From NCBI RefSeq assembly GCF_003129465.1, contig NZ_QFFF01000001.1, positions 908,501 to 972,500 on the forward strand: a DNA stretch of 64,000 bases, read 5' to 3'. The notes under the pieces are model-generated. The model ran no database searches. It was not told where the DNA came from and saw only the letters and a program-made list of their open reading frames with translations. Shown piece by piece: positions 1 through 7,983 of the stretch; the stretch's first letter is position 1, and every line of letters begins with the position of its first letter. The stretch is from Sphingosinicella humi. Lineage in GTDB: Bacteria; Pseudomonadota; Alphaproteobacteria; Sphingomonadales; Sphingomonadaceae. The translations under genes were made by a program, and so were the position numbers.

Positions 1-800
1 TAGTGGGAGCGCTGCTCGGGCCGAAGATGCTCGCGGCGCATGTTCCAGCCGATGTTCATCAGCTCCACCGCGTCGAGGGCGGAGCGACCGCGCCACGGCG
101 CGCCGGCGGAATGCGCACTGTTGCCCTTGAACGTATATTCGACGGAGACGAGGCCGGTGCCGGACGACTGGCCCCAGGACGTCTCCAGATTGTTGCCGAC
201 GTGGGTGAAGAGCACCGCGTCGACGTCCTCGAACACGCCGTCGCGGACCATGAAGGCCTTGCCGGCGACGAGCTCCTCGGCGACGCCGGGCCAGAGAAGC
301 AAAGTGCCGGCTATGTCGTGCTTCTCCATCAGCTCCTTGACGGCGAGGGCGGCGACGATGTTGACCGCCTGCCCCGAATTATGGCCCTCACCATGGCCAG
401 GTGCGCCGGCGACCAGCGGATCGTGCCAGGGAATGCCGGGCTTCTGCGAGGCCTTGGGAATGCCGTCGATGTCGCTGCCGAGGGCGATGACCGGGCCGCC
501 GGTTCCATTCGTCCAGCGCGCGACCCAGCCGGTCGGCAGGCCCGCGACGCCGCGTTCGACGGTGAAGCCCTTCTCCTCCAACAGTTGGGTCAGGTAGCGC
601 GAGGTCTCGACCTCGTGCAAGCCGAGCTCCCCGAAGCTGAACACGGAGTCGTTGATCTCCTGCGCGAGCTTGGCGCGGGCTTCGACCCCGGCGACGGCGC
701 TTTTCTTGAGGGTTGCGGCGGGCGGCGCAGCGGGCGCGGCCTGCGTGACGATGAGCGCGACGAACATCGCGGCGCCGGCGAACGAACGTGCCCGGATCAT
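1..800 (-). CDS. M20-family amidohydrolase, N-terminal part (cut by window edge)
   Basis: The frame runs leftward off the window; about 266 residues are visible. It opens with a hydrophobic signal peptide (MIRARSFAGAAMFVALIVTQAAPAAP), so the enzyme is probably exported. The mature part has the M20 metallopeptidase/amidohydrolase features: ALGSDIDGIP, then GAPGHGEGHNSG with metal-binding histidines, then VAEELVAGKAFMV and GNSAHSAGAPWRGRSALDA. This pattern is typical of the AbgB-like (aminobenzoyl-glutamate utilisation) branch, which cleaves amide bonds of small N-acyl amino acids; the substrate here is unknown. The ATG at 800 follows a purine-rich GGGGAGAAT. It diverges from the zinc-ribbon gene across about 270 bp. 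The C-terminal catalytic half lies outside the window. Confidence 0.8.
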   Translation of the reverse strand, partial: MIRARSFAGAAMFVALIVTQAAPAAPPAATLKKSAVAGVEARAKLAQEINDSVFSFGELGLHEVETSRYLTQLLEEKGFTVERGVAGLPTGWVARWTNGTGGPVIALGSDIDGIPKASQKPGIPWHDPLVAGAPGHGEGHNSGQAVNIVAALAVKELMEKHDIAGTLLLWPGVAEELVAGKAFMVRDGVFEDVDAVLFTHVGNNLETSWGQSSGTGLVSVEYTFKGNSAHSAGAPWRGRSALDAVELMNIGWNMRREHLRPEQRSH

Positions 801-1070
801 AGCCCTATTCTCCCCTTTTGTTTTTGGAGCGCAGCGTAGGCACGCGATCCACCGGTCGCTAGATGCGGATCACCGTATGTTTTTTCCGCCACTATGTTCT
901 TTCGGTTCGCCGCTTGCGGAAAACGGCTGATCGCGGCGGCTTTGCATGGTAAACGCAAGGCGGCGCAGGAGTGGAGGGCTGGCCCGGCTGACTCCGGCGT
1001 GGCCATTTCCATGAAACCGTTTCGATTTATCGCACGTTGAGGCTCCAAGTTTGTGAAAGGAGCCAGCAAC

Positions 1071-1343
1071 ATGGCCACGAGTATTCTGGAAGCGCGAGGC
1101 GGGTGTATCATCCCCATGGCCCACGAACGGGGCTATCACATCGTTTATCGTGAGCACGAGATCAATCATTGCCCGGGTTGCGGCCACACCCACTGGTATA
1201 TCGGCCGGATCATGGCCGAATGCGCCTTCTGCCAGACGGCGTTGCCGCTGGTGAGCTCGTCCATGGTGGCCGGCGGACAGACGATCCGCACCGTAAACCG
1301 CCGTCCCGTCTTCGATCGCGCGGAGCACGCCTTCGCGGCCTGA
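1071..1343 (+). CDS. Small zinc-ribbon protein of unknown function
   Basis: A 90-residue protein with two cysteine pairs, CPGCGHTHWYIGRIMAEC then CAFCQ, a spacing that fits a small zinc ribbon. ATG at 1071 is preceded by AAAGGAG at a good distance; an in-frame GTG at 1053 has no comparable site. The tail (VVAGGQTIRTVNRRPVFDRAEHAF-like) is basic and has no membrane segment. It stands alone between a divergent amidohydrolase and a convergent aldolase, with a strong hairpin just after its stop. I do not recognise a named family; nucleic-acid binding or a metal-dependent regulatory role is possible but unsupported. Confidence that it is a gene is good; its function is unknown. Confidence 0.75.
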   Translation: MATSILEARGGCIIPMAHERGYHIVYREHEINHCPGCGHTHWYIGRIMAECAFCQTALPLVSSSMVAGGQTIRTVNRRPVFDRAEHAFAA

Positions 1344-1384
1344 CCTGAAGGGTCGGCTCTCGAGGGACCCGGAAGCCGACCCGG

Positions 1385-1432
1385 CGCGCGCCGGCCTGCC
1401 CCCCGCCCCCCCTACGCGAAGGCCGGCGCGCG
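1385..1432. terminator. Bidirectional terminator between convergent genes
   Basis: A perfect 13-bp inverted repeat (CGCGCGCCGGCCT at 1385-1397 and its complement at 1420-1432) encloses a C-rich loop. It lies between the ends of the rightward zinc-ribbon gene (1343) and the leftward aldolase (1465). On the plus strand it is followed by T-rich sequence (CATCTTCTTCCGTTGCTTC). Very stable GC stem, so a terminator is the simplest reading. Confidence 0.7.
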
Positions 1433-1464
1433 TCATCTTCTTCCGTTGCTTCTCGAATGACGAG

Positions 1465-2283
1465 CTACGTCGCGAACGCTGGGTCGAGGCGATAGGCCTT
1501 GCGCAGCAGCGCCGGCCAGGCAAGCGCACCGGCCGCCATCTTCAGCCCCATCTGGCCCTGCTGGGCTGTGACTTCCGGGGCGCCCTGGGGCGGATTGTTG
1601 AGGTTGTCCTCGCCCGCCGACAGGGCGAGGATCTGCGCCTCGCAGGCCCGCTCCAGAAAATAGAGACGCAGGAACGCCTCTCCCACGGTCTCGCCGACGG
1701 TGAGCGTGCCGTGATTACGCAGTAGCATCGCGCCCTTGTCGCCCATGTCGGCGACGATCCGCTTCCGCTCTTCCAGGTCGACGGCAAGTCCCTCATATTC
1801 GTGGAAGGCGACGTCCTGGCGGATCAGCATCGCGGTCTGGGTCAGCGGCAGCAGACCCTCGGCATGGGCGGAGACCGCCTGACCGTGCGGCGTGTGGAGG
1901 TGCATCACCGCCTTGGCATCCTCGCGCGCCATGTGCAGAGCGGAATGGATGGTGAAGCCCGCGGCGTTGGTGATGAACGGTGTCTCCATCACCGGATTAC
2001 CGATCATGTCGACCTTGACGAGGCTGGAGGCGGTCACCTCCTCGAACATCAGATTATAGGGGTTGAGCAGGAAGTGGTGCTCCGGCCCCGGCACGCGCGC
2101 GGAGAGATGGGTGAAAATGAGGTCGTCCCAGCCGAAATGGGCGACCAGCCGATAGGCGGCGGCGAGATCGACGCGAACCCTCCATTCCTCGTCGCTCACC
2201 TTGCCCGCGAGGCTCGGAACCTCGACCGAGCCCAGCGCCCGCGCCTTGGCCATGCTTTCGCCGATCGCGTCGATCCTGCCCAT
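1465..2283 (-). CDS. Class II aldolase/adducin family protein
   Basis: A 272-residue class II aldolase/adducin-domain protein. Recognisable elements are FTHLSARVPG near the N-terminus, the zinc-ligand motif MHLHTPHGQAVSA, and LLRNHGTLTVGETVGEAF for the third histidine. Enzymes of this family cleave phosphorylated or hydroxylated aldols, or act as ketose epimerases; adducin-like members without known substrate are common, so the reaction cannot be assigned. The ATG at 2283 is preceded by AAGGAGA; a longer in-frame start upstream overlaps the previous gene and is less likely. It lies 32 nt after maiA on the same strand and is probably co-transcribed with it, which suggests a role in catabolism of aromatic or acidic compounds. 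Confidence 0.85.
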   Translation of the reverse strand: MGRIDAIGESMAKARALGSVEVPSLAGKVSDEEWRVRVDLAAAYRLVAHFGWDDLIFTHLSARVPGPEHHFLLNPYNLMFEEVTASSLVKVDMIGNPVMETPFITNAAGFTIHSALHMAREDAKAVMHLHTPHGQAVSAHAEGLLPLTQTAMLIRQDVAFHEYEGLAVDLEERKRIVADMGDKGAMLLRNHGTLTVGETVGEAFLRLYFLERACEAQILALSAGEDNLNNPPQGAPEVTAQQGQMGLKMAAGALAWPALLRKAYRLDPAFAT

Positions 2284-2315
2284 GGTGAGTCTCCTTCGGT
2301 GCGACTGTAGCGCTC

Positions 2316-2957
2316 TCACGCGGCGGGCGCGACCTTGTCGGGATGGGCCGCGGCAAAGGCGTCGAGGCCGCTTGCCTCCGCATCGATGCGGACGAGAGTC
2401 GGATAGGCCTCCAGCGGCACGTGGAAGCGGCGGGCATTGTACATCTGCGGAACGAGGCAGATGTCGGCCAGCGTGGGAGTATCGCCGAAAAGGAAGCGAC
2501 GCGCGCGCGGGGCGCTCATCGCCTCAAGCGCGGTGAAGCCCTCGCTGATCCAGTGCGCGTACCAGGCGTTGCGGGCGTCCTCCGGCTGTTCCAGCGGGCC
2601 GGAGAGATAGTTGAGGACGCGCAGATTGTTCAGCGGGTGGATGTCGCAGGCGATGGCCAGCGCCAACGCCATGACATGGGCGCGGCCGGCGGGATCGGCG
2701 GGAATGAGGCGCGGTTGCGGCACGGCCGTGTCGAGCCAGTCGATGATGGCGAGGCTTTGCGTGAGGCGCATGCCGTTCATTTCCAGCATCGGCACGAGTC
2801 CCTGGGGATTGCGGGCGCGATAGTCCGCGCCCTTTTGTGCCCCTTGGCGAAGATCCACCGACACGGGTTCGTAATCGACGCCTTTCAGGTTGAGGGCGAT
2901 GCGAACACGGAAGGCCGCCGACGAGCGGTAATAGTCGTAGAGGATGGGCTTGGTCAT
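2316..2957 (-). CDS. maiA: Maleylacetoacetate isomerase (zeta-class GST)
   Basis: A 213-residue protein with a zeta-class glutathione S-transferase layout: the N-terminal thioredoxin fold carries the SSAAFRVRIALNLKG motif that supplies the catalytic serine and arginine, followed by ARNPQGLVPMLE, LTQSLAIIDWLD and the helical domain with NNLRVLNYL. The reaction is the glutathione-dependent cis-trans isomerisation of maleylacetoacetate to fumarylacetoacetate in tyrosine/homogentisate degradation. Length and motif order match the family. No fumarylacetoacetase or homogentisate dioxygenase is seen nearby, so a related isomerase role (maleylpyruvate) cannot be excluded. ATG at 2957; a 23-bp dyad lies about 30-55 nt upstream. 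Confidence 0.88.
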   Translation of the reverse strand: MTKPILYDYYRSSAAFRVRIALNLKGVDYEPVSVDLRQGAQKGADYRARNPQGLVPMLEMNGMRLTQSLAIIDWLDTAVPQPRLIPADPAGRAHVMALALAIACDIHPLNNLRVLNYLSGPLEQPEDARNAWYAHWISEGFTALEAMSAPRARRFLFGDTPTLADICLVPQMYNARRFHVPLEAYPTLVRIDAEASGLDAFAAAHPDKVAPAA

Positions 2958-2987
2958 GCCACGAACGCTAGTCGGCCCAACCCCAAA

Positions 2988-3010
2988 CTGTCCATCTGTT
3001 CCATGGACAG
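2988..3010 (-). promoter_or_regulatory. Dyad upstream of maiA, candidate operator
   Basis: Perfect 8-bp inverted repeat CTGTCCAT - 7 nt - ATGGACAG, located 31-53 nt upstream of the maiA start codon and downstream of the ABC-F stop. The size and spacing suit a dimeric regulator site; no cognate regulator is encoded next to it. Regulatory role is inference. Confidence 0.4.
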
Positions 3011-3043
3011 AAGGGCGAGTGTTGCCAGTGGCGATCATGAAGC

Positions 3044-4912
3044 CTAGGCGGCCTGCCTCTCGAATTGCTCGCTGGCTTCCAGCCAACGTGCTTCCGCAAG
3101 GGCCAGCTCGGCCGTCAGCTTCGCCCGTTGACGAGAAAGTTCGCTCATAGAAAGCGACGCCAACGCCGGATCTGCACCGGTCGGATCGAACATTGCCTGA
3201 TCGATCGCCGAGCACCGCTCAGTCAGTCGCGCGCATTCCCTTTCGGCATCTGAAGCGGCTCTTTGAAGCGCACGGGCTTCGTCGCGCGCCTTGGCGGCGC
3301 TCTTGCGATCCACCTTTGCCGGCCTCGGGTTCGCCTGGGCCTTCGGCTGGTTTCGACCGAGCACGAAGTCGATATAATCGTCTATGCTGCCCGGGTAATC
3401 CACCGCCGCGCCATTCTCGACGAGCACGAGCCGATCCGCCGTCAATTCGACCATGTGGCGATCATGGCTGATGAGGATGACCGCGCCGTCATAATCGTTG
3501 AGCGCCTGGACGAGCGCTTCACGCGCATCGACGTCGAGGTGGTTGGTCGGCTCGTCGAGGATCAGAAGGTGCGGCGCATCGCGCGTGATGAGGGCCAGTG
3601 CCAGGCGTGCCCGCTCTCCGCCCGAAAGCCTGCTGGCCGCCGTCGTCGCCTTCTCACCCGAGAATCCGAACCGCCCGAGCTGAGCGCGTATGGCGCCCGG
3701 CTTGTGCCCCTCCATTACGCGCGTCATGTGCTGCAGCGGCGTCTCGTCGCCCTGCAGTTCCTCCACCTGATATTGCGTAAAGTAGCCGACCCGCATCTTG
3801 CCGGACGCTTTGACCGAACCCTCCATCGGCGCGAGCTGGGCAGCAAGGAGGCGGGCCAGGGTCGTCTTGCCGTTGCCGTTGCGGCCGAGCAGCGCGATAC
3901 GGTCGTCGGGGTCGATCCGCAGGTTCAGCGAGCGCAGCACGGGACTCGCCTCTGCATAACCCACCGCCGCCATGTCCAGCGTGATCAGCGGCGGCTTGAG
4001 CTCGGTCGGGTTGGGAAAGGCGAAGCTGAGGCTCGGGTCCTCGGCCAGCGCGACGATCGGCTGCATCTTGGCGAGCATCTTGGCGCGCGATTGGGCCTGC
4101 TTCGCGGTCGAGGCGCGGGCGCTGTTGCGAGCGATATAATCCTGAAGCCGCGCCCGCTGCGCGTCCTGCGACGCCTTGGCAGCGGCGATCTGCGCGGCAC
4201 GCTCCGCCCGCTGCCGCTCGAAATCGTCGTAGCCGCCAGCATACAACGCGATCTTCCCGCGCTCGAGATGGAGGATCGAGTCGACCACGTTGTTCAAGAG
4301 ATCGCGCTCGTGGCTGATCACGACCAGCGTGCCGGGATAGCTTTTGAGGAAGTTCTCCAGCCACAATGTGGCTTCGAGATCGAGATGGTTGGACGGCTCG
4401 TCGAGCAGAAGCACATCGGGCTCGGAGAACAGCAAGGCGGCAAGGGCGACACGCATCTTCCAGCCGCCGGAGTAGCTGTCGAGCGGCCGGCCCTGCATGT
4501 CCTCGTCGAAACCGAGGCCGAGCAGGATCCGCGCAGCCCTTGCCGGCGCTCCATAGGCATCGATGGCCAGCAACCGATCATGGACGTCGCCCAGCCTGTG
4601 CATGTCCGTGCAGCTCTCCGCCTCGGCCAGCAGTTCGGCGCGTTCGACGTCGGCGGCGAGCACCGTTTCGAAGGGCGTGGCGATACCGCTCGGCGCTTCC
4701 TGGGCGATATAGCCCAGCTTGGTCGCACGGGGCATCTCGATATCGCCCTCGTCCGGCTCGATCTGGCCGATGATCACCTTCATCAACGTCGACTTGCCCG
4801 CGCCATTACGGCCGATCAGGCCGACACGGCTGCGCGGCCGGATCGCCGCACTCGCGCGGTCGAGGATCGTGCGCCCGCCGAGGCGCACCGTGATTCCGTT
4901 GATGGTCAGCAT
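3044..4912 (-). CDS. ABC-F family ATPase (Uup/YheS-like)
   Basis: Two ABC ATPase domains in one chain without membrane segments. Domain 1 has Walker A GRNGAGKST, signature YSGGWKMR and LLLDEPSNHLD; domain 2 has GRNGNGKTT, LSGGERARLAL and LILDEPTNHLD with SHDRHM. The linker with charged helices and a C-terminal coiled-coil region (about the last 90 residues, rich in A, E and R) is typical of Uup/YheS-like ABC-F proteins, which act on ribosomes in translation and ribosome maintenance. About 622 residues from the ATG at 4912 (MLTINGITV); an alternative ATG lies at 4933. Neither start has a strong ribosome site. It precedes maiA by 86 nt on the same strand. Confidence 0.88.
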   Translation of the reverse strand: MLTINGITVRLGGRTILDRASAAIRPRSRVGLIGRNGAGKSTLMKVIIGQIEPDEGDIEMPRATKLGYIAQEAPSGIATPFETVLAADVERAELLAEAESCTDMHRLGDVHDRLLAIDAYGAPARAARILLGLGFDEDMQGRPLDSYSGGWKMRVALAALLFSEPDVLLLDEPSNHLDLEATLWLENFLKSYPGTLVVISHERDLLNNVVDSILHLERGKIALYAGGYDDFERQRAERAAQIAAAKASQDAQRARLQDYIARNSARASTAKQAQSRAKMLAKMQPIVALAEDPSLSFAFPNPTELKPPLITLDMAAVGYAEASPVLRSLNLRIDPDDRIALLGRNGNGKTTLARLLAAQLAPMEGSVKASGKMRVGYFTQYQVEELQGDETPLQHMTRVMEGHKPGAIRAQLGRFGFSGEKATTAASRLSGGERARLALALITRDAPHLLILDEPTNHLDVDAREALVQALNDYDGAVILISHDRHMVELTADRLVLVENGAAVDYPGSIDDYIDFVLGRNQPKAQANPRPAKVDRKSAAKARDEARALQRAASDAERECARLTERCSAIDQAMFDPTGADPALASLSMSELSRQRAKLTAELALAEARWLEASEQFERQAA

Positions 4913-5037
4913 AGCCGGCCGCTTACCAGCCATCCCCAAGACGCGGAAGCGAAAGTTGCCCAGCCGGTCGAAGCCACGAAGAGCGGCCTCAACCTCATGG
5001 GTCTATAAGCCTCGACAGTGGCGCAGCGGCGCCAGGT

Positions 5038-7983
5038 TCAAACCGCCACATCAAGCATTCGCTCGGCCAGAAGCTCCGCGATGTGGCGCGTCCTTCGGCC
5101 GGTCCGCTCGATCTGCTCGCGGCAGCTGAAGCCGTCGGCGAGGATTAGGCTGTCATCCGGCGCTTCCCGAACCGCGGGCAGCAGCACGCGCTCTCCGATC
5201 GCCGTGGCGACATCATGCGTTTCCTTCGCAAAGCCGAAGGCGCCGGCCATGCCGCAGCAGCCCTGGGGTGGGCGCTCGGTAGTTATGTGGAGGCGCTCGA
5301 GCAGCGCCATTTCCGGCTCGAAACCGATCACGGCATGATGGTGGCAATGAGCCTGCACGAGCGCCCGGCCGCCCGTGCGCGGCTCGGGGAAGCGGTCGAA
5401 ATGCGCGGCGACGAAATCGGTGAAATGGACGACCTGCTCCGACAGGCGTTTGGCTTCGGCCCGCTTGGGGAACAGTCCCGTAAGCTCGTCCTTGAAGGCG
5501 GAGGTGCACGCAGGCTCCAGGCCGATGATCGGCGTGCCTTGCTCGATCTCCGACTTGAGGGCGACGAAGCTCTCCTCCCAGAGCGCCTTGGCCTGATCGA
5601 GAAAGCCCCAGTCGTAGAGCGGCCGGCCGCAGCATAAGGGGCGTGGAGGGATGGCGACGCTATAGCCGGCGCTCTCCAGCACGCGGGTCGCGGCGATGGC
5701 CGTTTCGGGACGGAAATAATTGTTGAAGGTGTCGGGCCAGAGCAGGATCCTGTCGCCGCCGACGGAACTTGTTCCTCGGTCCAGGGTCCAGCGGCGGAAG
5801 GAGCGGCGGGCGAAGGCGGGCAGCTCGGCCTTCGGGTGAACGCCCCCGATCCATTTGGTCAGCGCCGACACACCAGGCGTTCGGGTCAGGAAATTGGCAA
5901 GCCAGGGGGCAGGTTCGGCCAGCCTCGCTGCCTTGTGGATAAAGCCCATCGAATAGGCCGAGCGCGGCCGCAGGCGGTGCTTATAATGATGCGAGCGGAA
6001 CTCGGCCTTGTAGGTCGCCATGTCGACCGAGACCGGGCAGTCGCGCCGGCACCCCTTGCAGGCGAGGCAGAGCGATAGCGCGTCCTCCACTTCGCGGCTT
6101 TCCCACCCGTCCTTGATGACCTCGCCCCGCACCATTTCATGGAGCAAATGGGCGCGGCCGCGGGTGGAATGCTTCTCCTCCCGCGTCGCCATGTAGCTGG
6201 GGCACATGACCTCGTCGCCGGCGTCGAGACGACGGCAGGCGCCGACGCCGACGCAGCGGATGGTGGCGTGGGCGAAGGAGCCGTGATCGGCCTCATAGGC
6301 GAAATGGGTGTCAAGCTGCGGCGGCCTGTATCCGGGCCCCAAGCGAAGATTGGCATCGACCGGGAAGGGATCGATCGCCTTGCCGGGATTCATCCGGTTT
6401 CGGGGGTCCCAGATCGCCTTGAATTCGCGAAAGCATTGAACGAGCTCGGGACCATACATGGTCTCCAGCAGTTCGGCCCGGGCCTGGCCGTCACCATGCT
6501 CTCCGGACAGTGAACCGCCGTAAGAGGTGACCAGCTGCGCCGCCTCCCCCAGGAAGTCGCGCCAGTTGGCGAGGCCGGCTTCGGTGCGAAGATCGAAATT
6601 GATGCGGCAATGAACCAGCCCGTCTCCGAAATGGCCGTAGACGGCGGATTCATAGCCGTGGCGGTGCATCAGCGCCTTGAAGTCGCGGAGATAGTTGCCG
6701 AGCTGTTCGCGCGGCACCGCGGCGTCTTCCCAGCCTTCCCAGCTTTCGGGCTTGTCCGGCACCATGGCGGTCGCGCCGAGACCGCCCTCACGCGCGTCCC
6801 AGATCTTCCGCTGCTGCCGGGGATCGCAGATGACGACGCCGTTGCATCGCCCCTTCATCCTTGCGGCGATCCGCTCAGCCTCCTGCCGAGCTTCAGCAAG
6901 AGTGTCGCCGCCGGTCTCCACGATCAGCCAGCCCTTGCCTTGCGGGAACAGCTTCAGCCCTTCCCGTCCGGCATGCCCCTCCCCCACATATTTGAAGAGA
7001 AGGTCGTCGAACCCTTCGATTCCGATCGGCCCCAGCGCCAGCACCTCCGGCACCGCATCGGCCGCGAGGAAGATGTCGTCGAAGCCGAGAACCGCCAGCG
7101 CACGGCAGGGCGGGCTCGGCACCAGCCTCAGCGTTGCATCGAGGACGAGGGCGCAGGTCCCTTCGGTGCCGACCAGCGCGCTGGCGACGTTGAAATCGCG
7201 GCCGGGAAGCAAGGCATCGAGATTCTCGAAGCCGGAGACGAGGCGGGGAATGTCGGGATAACGCCGCTCGATGAGGGCGCCGTAGCGACCGATCAGATCG
7301 CGCATGCCGGCATAAGCCTCGCCACGCCGGCCGCCACCGGCGACGATGCGATCCAGCTCCGGCGCCGGGGTCGGCCCCACCTCCCATATCTCGCCGTCAT
7401 AAGTGAGGATCGTCATTCGCTCGACATTGTCGGAGGTGCGCCCCGCCATCACCGAATGGACGCCGCAGCTGTTATTGCCGATCATGCCGCCGAGCGTGTT
7501 GCGGTTGTGGGTCGAAGGATCCGGGCCGAAGGTCAGGTGATGCTTCTCCGCCGCGTCGCGGAGCGTGTCGAGGATGCAGCCGGGCTCGACGCAGGCGAGC
7601 CGCGCCTCCGGGTCGAGCGCCACGATCCGGTCGAGATAGCGGGAGAAGTCGATCACCACCGCGACGTTGCAGGCCTGCCCCGCCAGGCTGGTGCCGCCGC
7701 CTCGAGCGACAATCGGAGCGGCGTGCCGGCGGCAGAGCCGGACCGTCTCGACCACCTCTTCCCGGCTCCGGGGCGTCACCACGCCGATCGGCACCTGGCG
7801 ATAGTTGGAGGCATCGGTGGCGAAGAGGGCGCGGCCTTGGGATCCGAAATCGACCGCCCGGCCAAGCGCCTGTCCGAGGTCCGCCTCCAGCGCTCGCGCG
7901 GCTTCGACGGAATAGGGCGTGAACTCGGCGGCGACGCGGCCCGATGGCGCCCTGATCTCTACACGCTCTTGCGTGCCGCTCAC
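5038..7983 (-). CDS. FAD/Fe-S D-2-hydroxyacid dehydrogenase, YdiJ-like
   Basis: A 981-residue fusion flavoprotein. The N-terminal half is a PCMH-type FAD domain (IVARGGGTSLAGQA; GGMIGNNSCG) with an FAD-oxidase C-terminal domain (GHFGDGLVHCRI; SGEHGDGQAR; NPGKAIDP). The C-terminal half has a ferredoxin-type cluster CLACKGCRRDCPVSVDM and two CCG modules (PLCCGRPLYDWG; GCCGMAGAFG). This architecture is that of YdiJ/Dld-type enzymes that oxidise D-lactate or D-2-hydroxyglutarate and pass electrons to the quinone pool. It starts with GTG at 7983, overlapping the stop of the upstream TPP enzyme by 4 nt (GTGA), so the two are translationally coupled. The divergent FMN L-lactate dehydrogenase nearby supports a hydroxyacid role. 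Confidence 0.87.
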   Translation of the reverse strand: MSGTQERVEIRAPSGRVAAEFTPYSVEAARALEADLGQALGRAVDFGSQGRALFATDASNYRQVPIGVVTPRSREEVVETVRLCRRHAAPIVARGGGTSLAGQACNVAVVIDFSRYLDRIVALDPEARLACVEPGCILDTLRDAAEKHHLTFGPDPSTHNRNTLGGMIGNNSCGVHSVMAGRTSDNVERMTILTYDGEIWEVGPTPAPELDRIVAGGGRRGEAYAGMRDLIGRYGALIERRYPDIPRLVSGFENLDALLPGRDFNVASALVGTEGTCALVLDATLRLVPSPPCRALAVLGFDDIFLAADAVPEVLALGPIGIEGFDDLLFKYVGEGHAGREGLKLFPQGKGWLIVETGGDTLAEARQEAERIAARMKGRCNGVVICDPRQQRKIWDAREGGLGATAMVPDKPESWEGWEDAAVPREQLGNYLRDFKALMHRHGYESAVYGHFGDGLVHCRINFDLRTEAGLANWRDFLGEAAQLVTSYGGSLSGEHGDGQARAELLETMYGPELVQCFREFKAIWDPRNRMNPGKAIDPFPVDANLRLGPGYRPPQLDTHFAYEADHGSFAHATIRCVGVGACRRLDAGDEVMCPSYMATREEKHSTRGRAHLLHEMVRGEVIKDGWESREVEDALSLCLACKGCRRDCPVSVDMATYKAEFRSHHYKHRLRPRSAYSMGFIHKAARLAEPAPWLANFLTRTPGVSALTKWIGGVHPKAELPAFARRSFRRWTLDRGTSSVGGDRILLWPDTFNNYFRPETAIAATRVLESAGYSVAIPPRPLCCGRPLYDWGFLDQAKALWEESFVALKSEIEQGTPIIGLEPACTSAFKDELTGLFPKRAEAKRLSEQVVHFTDFVAAHFDRFPEPRTGGRALVQAHCHHHAVIGFEPEMALLERLHITTERPPQGCCGMAGAFGFAKETHDVATAIGERVLLPAVREAPDDSLILADGFSCREQIERTGRRTRHIAELLAERMLDVAV

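Noticed and set aside
3..839. Rightward frame over the first 840 bases
   Set aside because: The minus strand encodes an M20 amidohydrolase with signal peptide and metal motifs; the plus frame is its antisense.
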